A stretch of DNA of 64,000 nt from Primulina eburnea (GCF_022965805.1 NC_133104.1:36748682-36812681); one strand, 5' to 3'; counted from the stretch's first letter, positions 12,901-22,821 are shown. Numbers and translations are program-made. The notes: generated by a model not told the origin, from the letters alone.

Positions 12901-15900
12901 ATTAATCGCAAGTGCACGATGTCAAGTTATAATATAGTGTACAAGAGTACGAGTATCGTTCCACTGAAGACTGTGCTTAACAATTATTATTTTCAGTTAT
13001 TTAACATTTAGCAACGAAAATTGAGTTGTGTGATTATTCCTACTATACTCAAATAAATATGCAATTAAAATGATTCAACTAGTAATGAATGAGAATTTAA
13101 TCTAAAATGTTGAGTTAAAATTCAATGAGAAAAGGATTTGTTGGGAATCTCGGTTCACCTACCCCTCGTTTATTTATTAATTCGTTCGATCGTGATCTAC
13201 GCTTCCGACAGGATTTCCTAATCTATTGAACACACTCTCTCGAGCTATGTCAAACTATTTCTACTCAATGAAGTAATTAAATGTCTTTAATTATTTATCA
13301 AGAGCAAATCACATTTCGATCTATGAAATCCTCTAGTTTTCGACCCTAAGGACTATGACTATCGGCACGTATCCAATTTCATATATCTATGTAAATTGTA
13401 GATCCGCGGATTATACTACTCGATCCTATCACTCGTTATTCTCTCGAACTCACTCGTGATATGAAAACGTCGTTAAAGTTAGTTACGCTTTAATGACACT
13501 GTAAAACAGTAGTAAAATCAAGAATAACGCACAATCGAAATATAAATTAATTCAAATCAAGGTTCGGGGTAGGATCCCCTTAAATCCCAACAAATATTAA
13601 AGTTTAGCTACTAGAATTCATAATTCAACTAAGCAAAACAATGTTTAAAAGATAAAAACTAAGGTAGAAATACTAGAAGTGACGAAAAACGCGAAGAACG
13701 GTGCCCGGAAAATGTCGAATCTTCAATCCAAGCGCCCCGTGCTCTCCAAAACTCTTGACGGCTGAAGAATCCAGTCTGAATAGGTCCCCCCGTCCAAAAA
13801 AAACCGTCCACCCCTATCAGCCATCCTCCGAAATAAGGAAAAAAATCGAATGCAAAATCTTGCCAAAATTAGGTGGCGCTCGGGCGGTAGAAAAGTACCG
13901 CTCGGAGCGCCACACCTTCTGTAAACTTCCTTGAGGTGTGCGGCATTCGCGCTCGGGCGGTAGAAAACTACCGCTCGAGCACCGACTCTTCTGTAGCTTG
14001 TCCTTTGTAAAGCATCTCTCGCGCTCGGGCGGTAGAAAGTTACCGCCCGAGCGCCGACCTTTCTGTCGAGTTGTGGACTTGATCACCTTTCGCGCCTGGG
14101 CGGTAGAAAATTACCGCTCGGGCGCCGCTCATTCTGTCCGTTGCCTCCTTTTTTGTACACTTTGCTCCATTTTTTGGTTTTCCGGCCACTTTTCCTGCAA
14201 ATTCGTCATGCCCGAGTGAGATATGATATAATGCAAATGTTTACTCTAAAATGAACAGAATGTGATTGAAATAAACGTATGCACAATGCAAAACACACAC
14301 AGACTAATGCAATAAAACACGTAAAAACAACACATATCAACCCCCTCATACTAACCTTTTGCTTGCCCTCAAGTAAAATAGGTTATAGACCGCAATCAAA
14401 CACGGAACAAACACAAAGGGGAGGGTACCGAAACAACTAAAATGATGGTGAAGTAGCGAACCGGTATCTCCTGCCTCAGCGGGTGTTTGACACTTTGCTC
14501 CATTTTTTGGTTTTCCGGCCACTTTTCCTGCAAATTCGTCATGCCCGAGTGAGATATGATATAATGCAAATGTTTACTCTAAAATGAACAGAATGTGATT
14601 GAAATAAACGTATGCACAATGCAAAACACACACAAACTAATGCAATAAAACTACGTAAAACGACACATATCAAGTTACTTGCTATACACGTATAGAAACA
14701 GTATGCTAACCTTCATAATTTTTTTAGGTAAATCCTTTTCAACTTGTCACCATGCATCTTATGCCTATTTATTTTAAAATCCAATATTTATTCTTTTTAT
14801 GGGTGTGTGGAGAAGAATAATTTTATTATTCTTAAATATTAAAGATAAAGAAAAATAATAACAGAAAATAAAATTTTTCTTTGATGCATTTTTGTACAAG
14901 GGAACTGAATTTATGGGAATCCCAGCAACAAAAAATAGAACGAATAAAAAATCATATCTCCTCAGTCAAGGGATTTTCCTATGTATCAAATTCGCTTAAT
15001 AATTTGATTTTCCTACGCATAATGAGAACGTCTGCTAATTGGCCTCATGTGGAAACATATCGCTTGTAACTCAGGCCGCTATCCAGCTTCTCCTTGTGTT
15101 TTGTTTGATAATTTGCACTGCAAGTCTGGAATATGTGCAACTCTGATGGCTTAGTTATTGTCACAGTGAAGTCTCATGGGTCCCCTCCTTTTAACATTCA
15201 GAATCTAAGGTTTTCTAGGATAATCTTCCCCTATAACAATTCAGTCTCTTTATGCCATTGCCATAAAGTTTGCTTCTGCACTTCACCGGTCTACCACATT
15301 CTGTTTCTTATTGCTCCATGATGGTCGGTTGAGATTTATCTTCGGTCTACAGGATTTCCTGCATGTTGAATATCCGAAAATTTGATTAGGATGGGCATTT
15401 GAATTATTAGATTAGATAAACATCCATCTACTGTTTTTATGTTTTATACTTTGGATATATTAGATTAAGTTGTTATCCACAGATTTGATTTGTATAAGAC
15501 TATAAGTATAGGTTGTACTTCTCGGTTCATTAAGTGAATAAGAATTCATCTTCTTCAGCATATATTCTATTACATATAACTACACTGCATAATACGCATC
15601 GGTGTAGGCTTCAAGAATGAGTTTAGAATCCCTCTTAAACATCATCCCCTTTACTGGGTGAGATTTCAAGTAGTGGAGTACTCTGCAGATGACCTGTAGG
15701 TGAATCTCCTTAGGAACATGCATAATTTAACTAACGACATGAACAGAGTATGCTTTGTCTAGTCGTGTGTCTGCAAGGTGGGTGAGCTTCACTACTAGTC
15801 TTGAGTATATTTTTGTCCAGTGCTCTTTGTTCAACCGCTTCTCCGAGTGTGTGGTTCTTGATTGGCGTTGCAACTGGTTTGCTTGTTGTCGTGCCGGTTT

Positions 15901-18900
15901 CTCTTAGAAGATTGGTTAATAAATTTTTGCTGAGTGCTGGAGATTCCCTATTTCAAGTAAGCAAAATCAATACTTAGAAAGTACTTAATCTTTCCTAATC
16001 CTTTACTTTGAATTCCTTGGCAGGCACTATTTAATGCTTCTTTTCTTTCGTATCATCATAATATCATTCACATAGATTATCAAGTCCGTGATTCCCCTTA
16101 AGCTCAAGTGCTTGGTGAAGAAAGTGTGACCTCAAATTTGCACATGACCAGTAGCCAGCATTACTTTGGTAAATCTTTCGAACCACACACTTGGAGTTTC
16201 TTTAAGTTGTACAAAGCCTTATTCAATTCGCATACTTCTGTCAGCTCCACTAAATCCTATGGGAATGCTAATGTAAATTTCTTTTTCTCGTTCCCATGGA
16301 GAAATGTGTTCTCCTTTCCAATGCATCCATCTCAACCCTCAATCTTTCTTCCATTCCTCTTTAGATAATGAGTCGGATAAAGTGTTGGGAATAGTGATTT
16401 CATTTAGGTGGTGTTTAGTTGGTATGATAAATATGGGATGGGATAAATAATATAGCCCCATCCCATGCTTGGTTTAAATTAAATATCTATATCAAATCCT
16501 TGGGCCCACTAAATTGTACTGTACAATATTTGATTATTAATCTTATTCTAAAGTTGGGTTAACTATCTACATCTATGTTGAAGAAGATTTCTCATAAAAT
16601 TCAAATATACCATTTGAAAGTCTATAACAAATAAAAAAGAAAACAAGCTATCTCTCGGATCTCTTGATACTAATCTATCATTCACTTTTTAATCTTCTAT
16701 TCAACACATAAAAGTTTCCAAGGTGGATGATTAAGTTGATTCAATCGTAAATATCTAAATTTATAATTGTCAATGTGCCTCAGCCACCTGGGCACCGCAT
16801 GGGCGGTTGAATTTTTTTAGTAATTTTTATAATAATTATATATAATCATGTAATGTAATTACAAATAATCATCATTTTTTGTGTAATATATCTAATTAAA
16901 TAATGTTTTATGTATAAAAAAATTCATACAATATATTACAATCTAGACAAATTGCATATAAATATGTAAATGCAAACTAACAAGATAATTAAGGTGGTGG
17001 TTGATGGCGTCGTCGCCTAGAGGCGGTTTGAGATAGGTGGTGGCTGATGGTCGATGATACTTGAAACCAAAAGCAAATAAAAAGAAAGTGAGAGGTGTTT
17101 TTGTTATATTTAAAGTATTTTTGATTGACTTTGACTGGTTTTTAAAATTATTTGATTTTGACAATTGCCTAGGATTTTAAAATCATTGACAATCTCTGCC
17201 ACCTGCTCGCCAACCTTTGTCGCCTGCTCGCCTGTCTCGCTCGTCGGATAGCCTTGGACAGTCTATAAAGACTGCCTACCGCCTAGGCGGCCACTCATTT
17301 AGAACACTGATAATGGTCGACCTGTGAAAACTTAATGTGTTTTTTATTAACAACTAAAATATCAGTCTTATTACATAAATCAAGTATAATTATAATTATA
17401 ATGATTAGATGGTAAGACTGCAATTCATTTGTTAATCATATCTCAATCTTGATAAATCAAATCAAAAATATTATTTTTATAATCACAGAATAACTTATCC
17501 GTACATATTTTATAGCTCCAAAGTTAACACAGCCTTAGTGGGGTGTATTCAATTCAGAGTTTTGATGACTTTTAATGATTTTTTTAAATGATAGACTTTT
17601 ATGGATTTGATAAATTTTTATTGACTTTTATGGAATCTCACAGATTTATAAACAGATTTATGTGGATTTATGTAGACATTTTTGCAAGATTTTTATAGAC
17701 TTTTGTAGATTTTTTTTATAGAATTTTATAAATTTTGTACTTAACTATAATATGTGATTTTTTATTAATTTCTTTGAACCAATAATTAATTGACATATAT
17801 AACATATTCAATTTGAAATTATTTTTAATATTTATATTAATAAATAAATTTATTTATTTAAAAGTTAAATCGTTTAATCCTTACGTGTATATATATGTGG
17901 GTTTATATGCATGTTTGTAAATTTTTTAAAATACATCAATTGATTAACATGTAATCTTATTTTTAAATTGATGATATAAATGTAAAAATAATATTATTTA
18001 TTATTGTGTGAATATAATTTTGTATAAAAATATCATAGCTTACATATTAATTAAAAATACGAAAATGAATTTAAAAAATCATTGTTGTTACGAAACTATT
18101 CAATTATTAAGAATTAAGCAACATTTTTTTGATCATCTTTTATTATTATTGAATATTACATTAATTTGTATAAATCATAAATTAAAAATCACAAAATCAA
18201 TTCTATAATTCAAAATTTCCCCGTGTTATTAAAATAAAAAATTATTAAATGAACAATCAGCCAAAAAATGAAAAATTTGAAAAAGAAAGATGAAAATATA
18301 TATAGAGATACATTTCGAAAATTTGAGAGAGTAATAGAAATAGATGAGAGGAGAGAAGATATGAAGATATGTGATGTGAAGCGACAGAGAGAGAGTTAGA
18401 AGTTTAAAAAATCCATTCAAATCTTTGGGGTGAACCAAATACAATTTTTTACAATTTGTAGTTGTACCTTAGGCTTTAATGTTTGTATGTCAATGAATTC
18501 CATGGAGTTATTAAAAGTCCATGGAAAATTTGAATACCTGTAGACTTTTATAGAGTTTATAAAAGTCAATGTTGAATACCACTTGACTTTTTAAAACTCC
18601 ATGAAAGTCTATTTTGAATACCACAAGACTTCTATAGAGTAATTGGATACCTCTAGATTTTTAAAATCTACAAAAGTCATTAAAAGTCAATAAATTTCCC
18701 ACGTTGAATACACCCCCCTTAGAGTTGGGAGAAAATTCTTATGGGTTGGTGAGAATTTTTGACGGGCTACGAAATGAGACAAAGGGTATAGTGATGTCTT
18801 GATGCACTCTAGGTTCCTTTCCTCAAGATTATGGTAGTTTTTGGTCAGTGGTTGTGGGTACATCAGTCCGAGATGTAAGAGGTGAGTTAGGTTAGATACT

Positions 18901-21224
18901 GTCTCATTTCTAGAAGTTGTGGAAGAGAGCTAAATAATTACAGAAAACAAATTATTCATGGATACTTTTGCTTTACAACGGAACTGAATCTATAGAAAAT
19001 TCTAGCTACAAAATATAGAAATAAACAAAAATCAGATTCCCTTGATCAATCGTTATTAAGTATCAAAATAGATCCCTTTAAACAAGGGATTTTTGTGTTA
19101 TCAAACTAGATCCCCTTGGTCGAGGATTTTTCTAGGTATCCTAATCTATAGTTATACACTAAGTCAGCCCACATATCAAGGAAACGAATCATGTCTTTCC
19201 ACAGGATGTGATACTTGCATAATCCCACTGAGTTTCTGTGTATGCAGAAGAATCAAAATTAGCAATGGCAATGGGCCGGGACGGGGGCGGGTTTGCCATT
19301 ACCATCCCCATCCCCGAATTCCATCCTCACCCCCATCTCCGCCCCATCTCGCTTTTTCGGGTTCAGGGAATCCCCAAACCCGAAACTTCGGGGATCAACT
19401 TCACATCCCCGTCCCCATCCCCGTTTCAAAAATATTAATATGACAAGACGATAATGAATTCGGAGATTTTCTCAAATCAAAAGTTATTATTATCTATTAT
19501 TATTAGAGATAATATTAATATTAATATCAGTCTCAATATTAATAATAATGAGATTATTAATATTTTAAAAAATAATAATATTATTATATTATTAATATTA
19601 ATAATACTATTATTTTATTATTGATATTATTTTTATTATTATCTATTATTATTAGAGATAATATTAATATTAATATCAATATCAATATTAATAATAATGA
19701 GATTATTAATATGTTAAAAAATAATATTATTATTATATTATTAAATCCCATACCCGCCCCGAAATCCCCGAACCCGTCCCGAAAATAATATCAATAATAA
19801 AATAATATTATTATTTTCGGGGATTTCGGGGATGGGGATAGTAATCCCATACCCGTCCCGAATTCCCGAACCCGAAAAAATCGGGGATCCCCATCTCCGT
19901 TTCGGTTTTTCCCCGCGGGTCCCCAAAGCCGTGGGGAAAGTTGCCATCCCTAATCAAAATATGCCTCACACACTATGTGATAGACCTTTCTTCTAGTGAT
20001 TTTTTCGATGACAAGCAAATGATTTTTCTTTCCGTTTTTAAATGATGATGCAGGGAAAATATGAGCAGGAGTACGAACGATCAGAGGAATTCCAGCAGCA
20101 GCTAAAATTGAAGGTTCGAGAAGTTTTGACAGATCAAGAATGGAGGAGAAGGAAGATGCAGATGAGGGTATGCTGCATCACTGCTTGTGTTCTAATTATA
20201 ATAATTGCTTATTCAACATCATGCTTTCTTTGAAACTTGTAGATATCAGAGGAGGAAGGCAGATTAAAGAAAGATGAAGAAGAAACAAAGGAGATCTGGA
20301 AACGGAAGCGTGAACATGAGGAGCAGTGGGAAGGAACAAGAGAGCAGCGGGTTGGTATTTCTTACGTGTATCATTTAACATAACTGTGAATCATTAACTT
20401 GGTTTTTTATACTATATAATGTAACTCTATTGTTTTTTGGCTGTGTTTGATTACTTATATTCTGATTGCATACTCAGAGATGTGATTTTGTTTTATGGGG
20501 TTCCTTATTTGGCTGTATCATATTTGGGGGTTACCATACTTTGGAAAGCGGATGGAGTTAATACTAAAAATTGAGGTCCTAATTCTTCCTTTTTATGAAG
20601 TAGAAAATCGAAAGGAATGTATTATATAATATAACCGCTGAAACTAATGCCAAAAGACGCAAACCTCCCCCCACACCCCCCTCCTTTTTTTGCTCCGCTT
20701 AGCCTTGTCCTCCTCTCTTTGTTACCTGGGCCTCTAATGAGTTACAAACATAGTTCAAGAAGGTAAAATCTTTTATGATTCCATCATTTATGATTGAGTT
20801 GTGAAAACTTCTGCATACGTATCCTACCTCAGAACCCAATTCTTTCTGGTTAAAGAATCTCTTTTTATTTGCTTAGGAACAAATAGGATATTAAAAAATC
20901 TTGTATAGTGAACCTCCTACATCTCATTGGACTTGACATACAATCCTTTGATATCTCTGATGCCAGTGTATTTATTTGGTTTCTGGCTTCGTTTCATTTT
21001 ATTGTCAGGTTTCTAGCTGGAGGGACTTTATGAAGGGTGGGAAGAAGGTGAGATATATATGTACTTCCATTTTGTCATACCAAGAAGAAATACAAAAGAA
21101 CATGACTACAGAAAATTTTGTTTCCGTGCTTGTATAGGTTAAGAAAGGAGAGCTTCGACCTCCAAAGCTCAAGACGGAGGATCCCAACAAATCCTACGTC
21201 CAAAGGCCAGTGAATCGAGGTTGA
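974..21224 (+). CDS. DNAJC8/Spf31-like J-domain protein, nine exons
   Basis: Spliceosome-associated J-protein. The family (human DNAJC8, fission yeast Spf31) is nuclear and copurifies with splicing complexes. Its J domain would stimulate an Hsp70 ATPase. Exons: 974-1077, 1762-1852, 1960-2020, 2177-2254, 2950-3023, 20054-20167, 20243-20350, 21009-21047, 21138-21224. All introns are GT/AG and the exons sum to 756 nt, giving 251 aa plus TGA, close to the 253 aa I recall for the human protein. The N-terminus is Ala-rich. The J domain spans roughly residues 38-110 with the HPDK motif encoded in exon 3. After it comes a long charged helix rich in Lys, Glu and Arg (exons 5-7), then a basic tail ending PVNRG. 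ATG 974 is the first start in the exon 1 frame. Intron 5 is 17 kb and full of transposons, yet the phases on both sides agree. Not seen: transcript evidence that this intron is spliced efficiently. Confidence 0.93.
3097..4592 (-). repeat. Athila 3' LTR (1,496 bp)
   Basis: Runs TGATCGAGC... to ...ACATATCA. It is nearly identical to 12841-14339. Immediately to the right is a purine-rich PPT when read on the minus strand. It contains a four-unit hairpin array at 4130-4379. Confidence 0.95.
4130..4379. repeat. Four hairpins spaced about 72 bp, LTR copy 1
   Basis: Palindromic units of about 35 bp start at 4130, 4202, 4274 and 4345. Each has a GC-rich arm (GCGCTCGGGCGGTA type), a short A-rich loop (gaaaa/gaaag) and the reverse-complement arm (TACCGCTCGAGCGC type). 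The spacers differ in sequence but keep a period of 72, 72 and 71. Paired changes are visible: unit 4 has ACCCGGGCGG opposite CCGCCCGGGC. The long open frames here come from repeated stop-free GC-rich units and are not genes. Confidence 0.9.
4593..4606 (-). other. Polypurine tract of the Athila element
   Basis: On the minus strand this reads AGTATGAGAGGGT directly before the LTR start TGATATGTG. That is the expected place for plus-strand priming. A second copy with GGGGG follows the right LTR at 14340. Confidence 0.8.
4607..5984 (-). other. Athila non-coding internal region
   Basis: No protein domain is visible. It is the long spacer between ORF2 and the PPT usual for this clade. A second PPT-like purine run lies on the minus strand at about 5672-5688. 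Homopolymer T runs (5208-5220, 5276-5288) make spurious open frames. Confidence 0.6.
5985..7007 (-). pseudogene. Athila ORF2 (Transposase_32-like protein), broken
   Basis: The 5' part is open from ATG 7007 (MAPKKQKGN start, Ser-rich, then RNPIAERGF and [11 protein letters not shown]) for 158 codons. That pattern fits the putative plant transposon protein domain (Transposase_32, PF20167) often found downstream of integrase in Athila/Tat elements. The rest of the domain continues in two other frames (6226-6447 and 5985-6287), showing frameshifts and a stop near 6455. The C-terminal part is basic and Pro/Arg-rich. The function of this protein is unknown even in intact elements; calling it envelope-like would be speculation. 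Confidence 0.75.
7227..7398. repeat. Three further hairpins of the same family, internal region
   Basis: Units start at 7227, 7298 and 7364 with the same core (GCGCTCGAGCGGTAGAAA..., ...CGCTCGAGCGC) at spacings of 71 and 66 bp. They lie between integrase and ORF2. The array is thus present in the LTR and separately inside the element. Confidence 0.85.
7565..9080 (-). pseudogene. Athila RNase H and integrase region
   Basis: RNase H tail ([18 protein letters not shown]) at 8652-9080, then integrase from about 8671 (no ATG in the correct frame there). The integrase shows an HHCC zinc finger ([11 protein letters not shown] ... CDKCQ), catalytic D in [11 protein letters not shown] in ISDGGTHF and E in [11 protein letters not shown], then a C-terminal domain ending near LKHYMGG. 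A small deletion or frameshift at about 8655-8671 joins the two frames badly, and another separates RT from RNase H at about 9080-9105. The integrase core itself is open for about 368 codons, which suggests modest age. Confidence 0.92.
9041..10440 (-). pseudogene. Athila reverse transcriptase region
   Basis: The RT domain is open for about 445 codons with the usual boxes: [23 protein letters not shown] and active-site FMDD ([11 protein letters not shown]). The connection and start of RNase H follow ([14 protein letters not shown]). The reading frame upstream runs to the Cassandra insertion at 10445, where the protease-RT linker is cut. A frameshift near 9080-9105 ends the frame within RNase H. 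Confidence 0.93.
10446..10840 (-). mobile_element. Cassandra TRIM solo LTR carrying a 5S rRNA-like segment
   Basis: A 395-bp insert bounded by TG...CA, with a perfect 5-bp target duplication GGTGG at 10441-10445 and 10841-10845. On the minus strand it contains 5S rRNA-like sequence with the A-box region (AGTTAAACGTGCTTG) and the C-box region (GGATGGGTGACCTCCTGG). This is the hallmark of Cassandra, a non-autonomous retrotransposon whose LTRs include 5S promoters. No PBS, internal part or second LTR is present, so it is a solo LTR. Ignoring the insert and one GGTGG, the Athila frame is continuous, so it landed in coding sequence. Confidence 0.9.
10533..10600 (-). promoter_or_regulatory. 5S-like internal Pol III promoter in Cassandra LTR
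   Basis: The minus strand matches the 3' half of plant 5S rRNA: GAACTCC, then the A-box-like stretch (10567-10587), then the C-box (10536-10557). The 5' half of 5S is not recognisable here. Whether it still recruits TFIIIA is unknown. The C-box looks essentially intact, while the A-box has a few changes. Confidence 0.7.
10841..11955 (-). pseudogene. Athila gag C-terminus and aspartic protease
   Basis: Open for about 370 codons. It contains a protease with the active-site variant DLGA ([13 protein letters not shown]) and a flap/ILGRPFLAT block, as in Athila proteases. A linker with Glu/Asp-rich sequence follows and runs into the Cassandra LTR. Upstream it is separated from the gag frame by a TAA stop at about 11964, where the consensus would have Gln (CAA to TAA, inferred). 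Confidence 0.88.
11965..12716 (-). pseudogene. Athila gag, frameshifted
   Basis: Starts at ATG 12716 ([16 protein letters not shown]). An Arg/Gln-rich coiled segment is followed by the retrotransposon gag core ([31 protein letters not shown]). The frame changes near 12130-12280, and the rest appears in another frame to 11965. The gag core normally forms the particle. Start choice: it is the first ATG after the PBS and leader. Confidence 0.85.
12817..12834 (-). other. Primer binding site, tRNA-Asp type
   Basis: The minus strand reads TGGCGCCGTTATCGGGGA, six bases inside the right LTR. It matches the 3' end of tRNA-Asp(GUC) except for two positions (TA where the tRNA predicts GC). This primer is typical for Athila. 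Confidence 0.88.
12841..14339 (-). repeat. Athila second full LTR (1,499 bp)
   Basis: Near-identical to 3097-4592. It is the LTR next to the PBS and thus the functional 5' LTR. Differences include a one-base insertion in hairpin unit 1 (CTCGGAGCGC) and scattered transitions. Confidence 0.95.
13876..14127. repeat. Hairpin array, LTR copy 2
   Basis: Units start at 13876, 13949, 14021 and 14092 (spacing 73, 72, 71), the same four hairpins as in copy 1. Unit 1 has an extra G, and the second arm of unit 2 has an A for G, so some pairing is lost. Confidence 0.9.
14340..14672 (-). repeat. Residual third LTR tail with PPT-side internal fragment
   Basis: 14340-14490 repeats the start of the internal region (compare 4593-4740), beginning with a PPT copy. 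At 14490/14491 it jumps to the last 182 bp of an LTR (compare 14158-14339), which ends CA directly before the target duplication. This is what remains of a tandem LTR-internal-LTR-internal-LTR array after an internal deletion with almost no homology at the breakpoint. Confidence 0.9.
14678..15589. other. Intron 5, no gene
   Basis: No coding signal. 14885-14960 is a diverged copy of 18957-19040. The part around 15400-15570 (TATAAG-like, then 'ggttcattaagtgaataagaattcatc') looks like the R/U5 part of a copia LTR on the plus strand, but I cannot delimit it. Confidence 0.4.
15590..16335 (-). pseudogene. Decayed copia RT-RNase H fragment
   Basis: Minus-strand reading shows Ty1/copia pol blocks in order: an NTFLHG-like start near 16330, a [13 protein letters not shown] block, LIIYVNDIM (normally YVDD), then near 15790-15590 a '[28 protein letters not shown]' type block and EAYTDA. 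Stops and frameshifts interrupt all of it. This is an old remnant, clearly older than the Athila insertion. Confidence 0.8.
16336..17534. other. Intron 5, repeat-like sequence without gene
   Basis: 16410-16560 begins 'ggtgtttagttggtatgataaatatggga', a pattern common at MITE ends, and 17500-17534 ends 'ttaacacagcc'. 16780-17310 contains 'cacctgggcaccgcatgggcgg' and 'ctgcctaccgcctaggcggcc', probably another degraded repeat. No coding function is visible. Confidence 0.35.
17538..18718. mobile_element. PIF/Harbinger-like non-autonomous DNA transposon (1,181 bp)
   Basis: Terminal inverted repeats GGGGTGTATTCAA at the left and TTGAATACACCCCCC at the right, flanked by TTA on both sides (17535-17537 and 18719-18721). 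Subterminal motifs (gactttta, ttgaatacc) recur many times inside, especially over the last 250 bp. No transposase is seen. The 3-bp TTA duplication suggests PIF/Harbinger. Confidence 0.75.
18957..19150. repeat. Diverged copy of 14885-15070
   Basis: Both stretches share 'ggaactgaat', 'agc(a/t)acaaaa(a)atagaa' and 'caagggattttcct/ttt' in the same order. They lie about 4 kb apart on both sides of the copia remnant, so they may be old LTR fragments of it or a separate duplication. Confidence 0.4.
19260..19952. mobile_element. hAT-type MITE, GC-rich ends and AT-rich core
   Basis: 8-bp target duplication ATCAAAAT at 19252-19259 and 19953-19960. Ends are TAGCAATGGCAA and (reversed) TAGGGATGGCAA. 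The outer 180-220 bp are strings of 'cccatccccg'. The core (about 19486-19740) is ATT/AAT-rich and carries a direct duplication with a 149-bp period (copies at 19493 and 19642). Short open frames in the Pro/Gly-rich ends are not genes. Confidence 0.9.
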
Positions 21225-21422
21225 TTAAGTCGGTACCTCCCTGTACCTCTGAAACGTATAAACCAAATGTACTTTTAATTGAGAAGCCTTTGAAGGCACA
21301 GTGCTAGCATTTGTATAACCTGTGTTTGCTGTAGGCTTATATTGTGCAGCTTACTTTGAGAAATACAGTATTTAGTGCAGAACATGAATTTTATACTATT
21401 ATCCGGTAACAATTGGCTCTTG

Positions 21423-21476
<54 letters not shown>

Positions 21477-22812
21477 TTTGAGAATGACCTCTCTTTTGCA
21501 TTTATTTGATAGGCCTATGAAATTGCCATATGCTTCATGTCTTTTTTCAAATGTCGCTCATTTTCATGTCTTATTTAACGATGTTCGACCATCATCTTAA
21601 TTCATTGTTACTAAAAATAACTGTTTTATCATATTTTAAAATATTTCATCATTGACTCGAGATGCTCTATTTTTAAGATAGTGTTATTTATATTCCAATT
21701 TGTTAACCACACTCTATTTTACGTATTTAGTTCATACCGTGACTAATGATACTTTTTATGACTCATATTAACCTTTTAATATAATTACATCCTATTAAAG
21801 TTCTAGTAAATAATGCTTTTTCGTTTGATTTATATATATATAAATATATATATATATATTTCCATACATTTTTTCCCTCATTTGTTTTTGTTTTTTCCAA
21901 TTTAATATTAATAAAAAGTTATTCCAGAACTTGCTATTTTTTCATGTGAATATGATACATGTAATTATTTTACTACATGATAAAAAAAAAACACTTGATT
22001 CTTAAAAATTGATTATTTTTTCCTGTAAACAATATACTATGTATTGAAAAAAATAAAATCTATGGATAACATATTTTTTCTGATTATCATTATTATTTTG
22101 ACTATTATATATATTTTTGAATAGTGATTATTATTAAATAATTATACATCATGATTTTTTTAAAAAAATTTACCGATATAATGTAATTTATTGAGTATCA
22201 TATAATGCATGTTATAATATTATTATTTAAATTAAAAAGGAGTAATAAAAAAATGAAAAATCTAGCCTTTTTACTTTTTAAAATATATAATTACTATGAT
22301 TCAGTCTAAGTTAAAATTAGTAAAATACTTTTGAATCCAAGCTTTTTCATGTAAAGGAGAAAATGTATTGAAATTCCACGTATTCATAATTGTGTTGAAA
22401 CAACGGTTGCCAGTTTACTAATTTTTTTGATTTATTTAATATTTTTATTTGGGCTGAGTTGTTCGACTACATTTTAGTTCGGTTCCAGATAATAATTCGA
22501 ACCAAGCCATAATATATTGCTTTACAAAATTTCAAACAAAATGAAACATTTTTTTATAATCAGGAACAAAAATATTGTTGGTTTCGGTTTGGTCTAATTG
22601 AATTATTAATTTTCAATTTTGAATTTCACGTTAACTCAGTTCATTATATATTGTAATAAAAAATAAATAATTGACATTTGAAAGAAAGTCGAGTAGATAT
22701 TTTATTTCATTGTGCAATTAAATGATTATAAGTAAAATATCATAAATTAAAATAATTATGGAGGTTCCAAAATTTTGCAATTTTATAAAAACATAAACTT
22801 TTATCAATGTGA
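21225..22812. other. 3' flank of the J-protein gene, AT-rich spacer
   Basis: The first 200 bases are probably 3' UTR. Beyond the (AT)n tract there is AT-rich sequence with no gene and no TE that I can delimit. Confidence 0.5.
21424..21470. repeat. (AT)n microsatellite
   Basis: An uninterrupted TA dinucleotide run of about 47 bases, 200 bases after the stop codon. Length is likely polymorphic. Confidence 0.95.
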
Positions 22813-22821
22813 TTATGTTTA

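Larger units (their letters stand above)
3097..14672 (-). mobile_element. Athila-lineage Ty3 retrotransposon in DNAJC8 intron 5
   Basis: The element is flanked by a 5-bp target duplication AGTTA (3092-3096 and 14673-14677), and its outer ends are TG...CA. It lies antisense to the host gene. Order in element sense: truncated LTR, internal fragment, full LTR, PBS, gag, protease, RT/RNase H, integrase, ORF2, PPT, LTR. A PBS complementary to tRNA-Asp, a DLGA protease motif, an FMDD RT box and a Transposase_32-like ORF after integrase fit the Athila clade. The two full LTRs differ at only about 20-25 positions by eye over 1.5 kb, so the insertion is fairly recent. Coding is broken by at least one stop, several frameshifts and a Cassandra insertion, so the element is not autonomous now. 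Confidence 0.93.

Noticed and set aside
19093..19947. Pro/Gly-rich ORFs in the hAT MITE
   Set aside because: Made by 'cccatccccg' repeats; no start context and no relatives expected.
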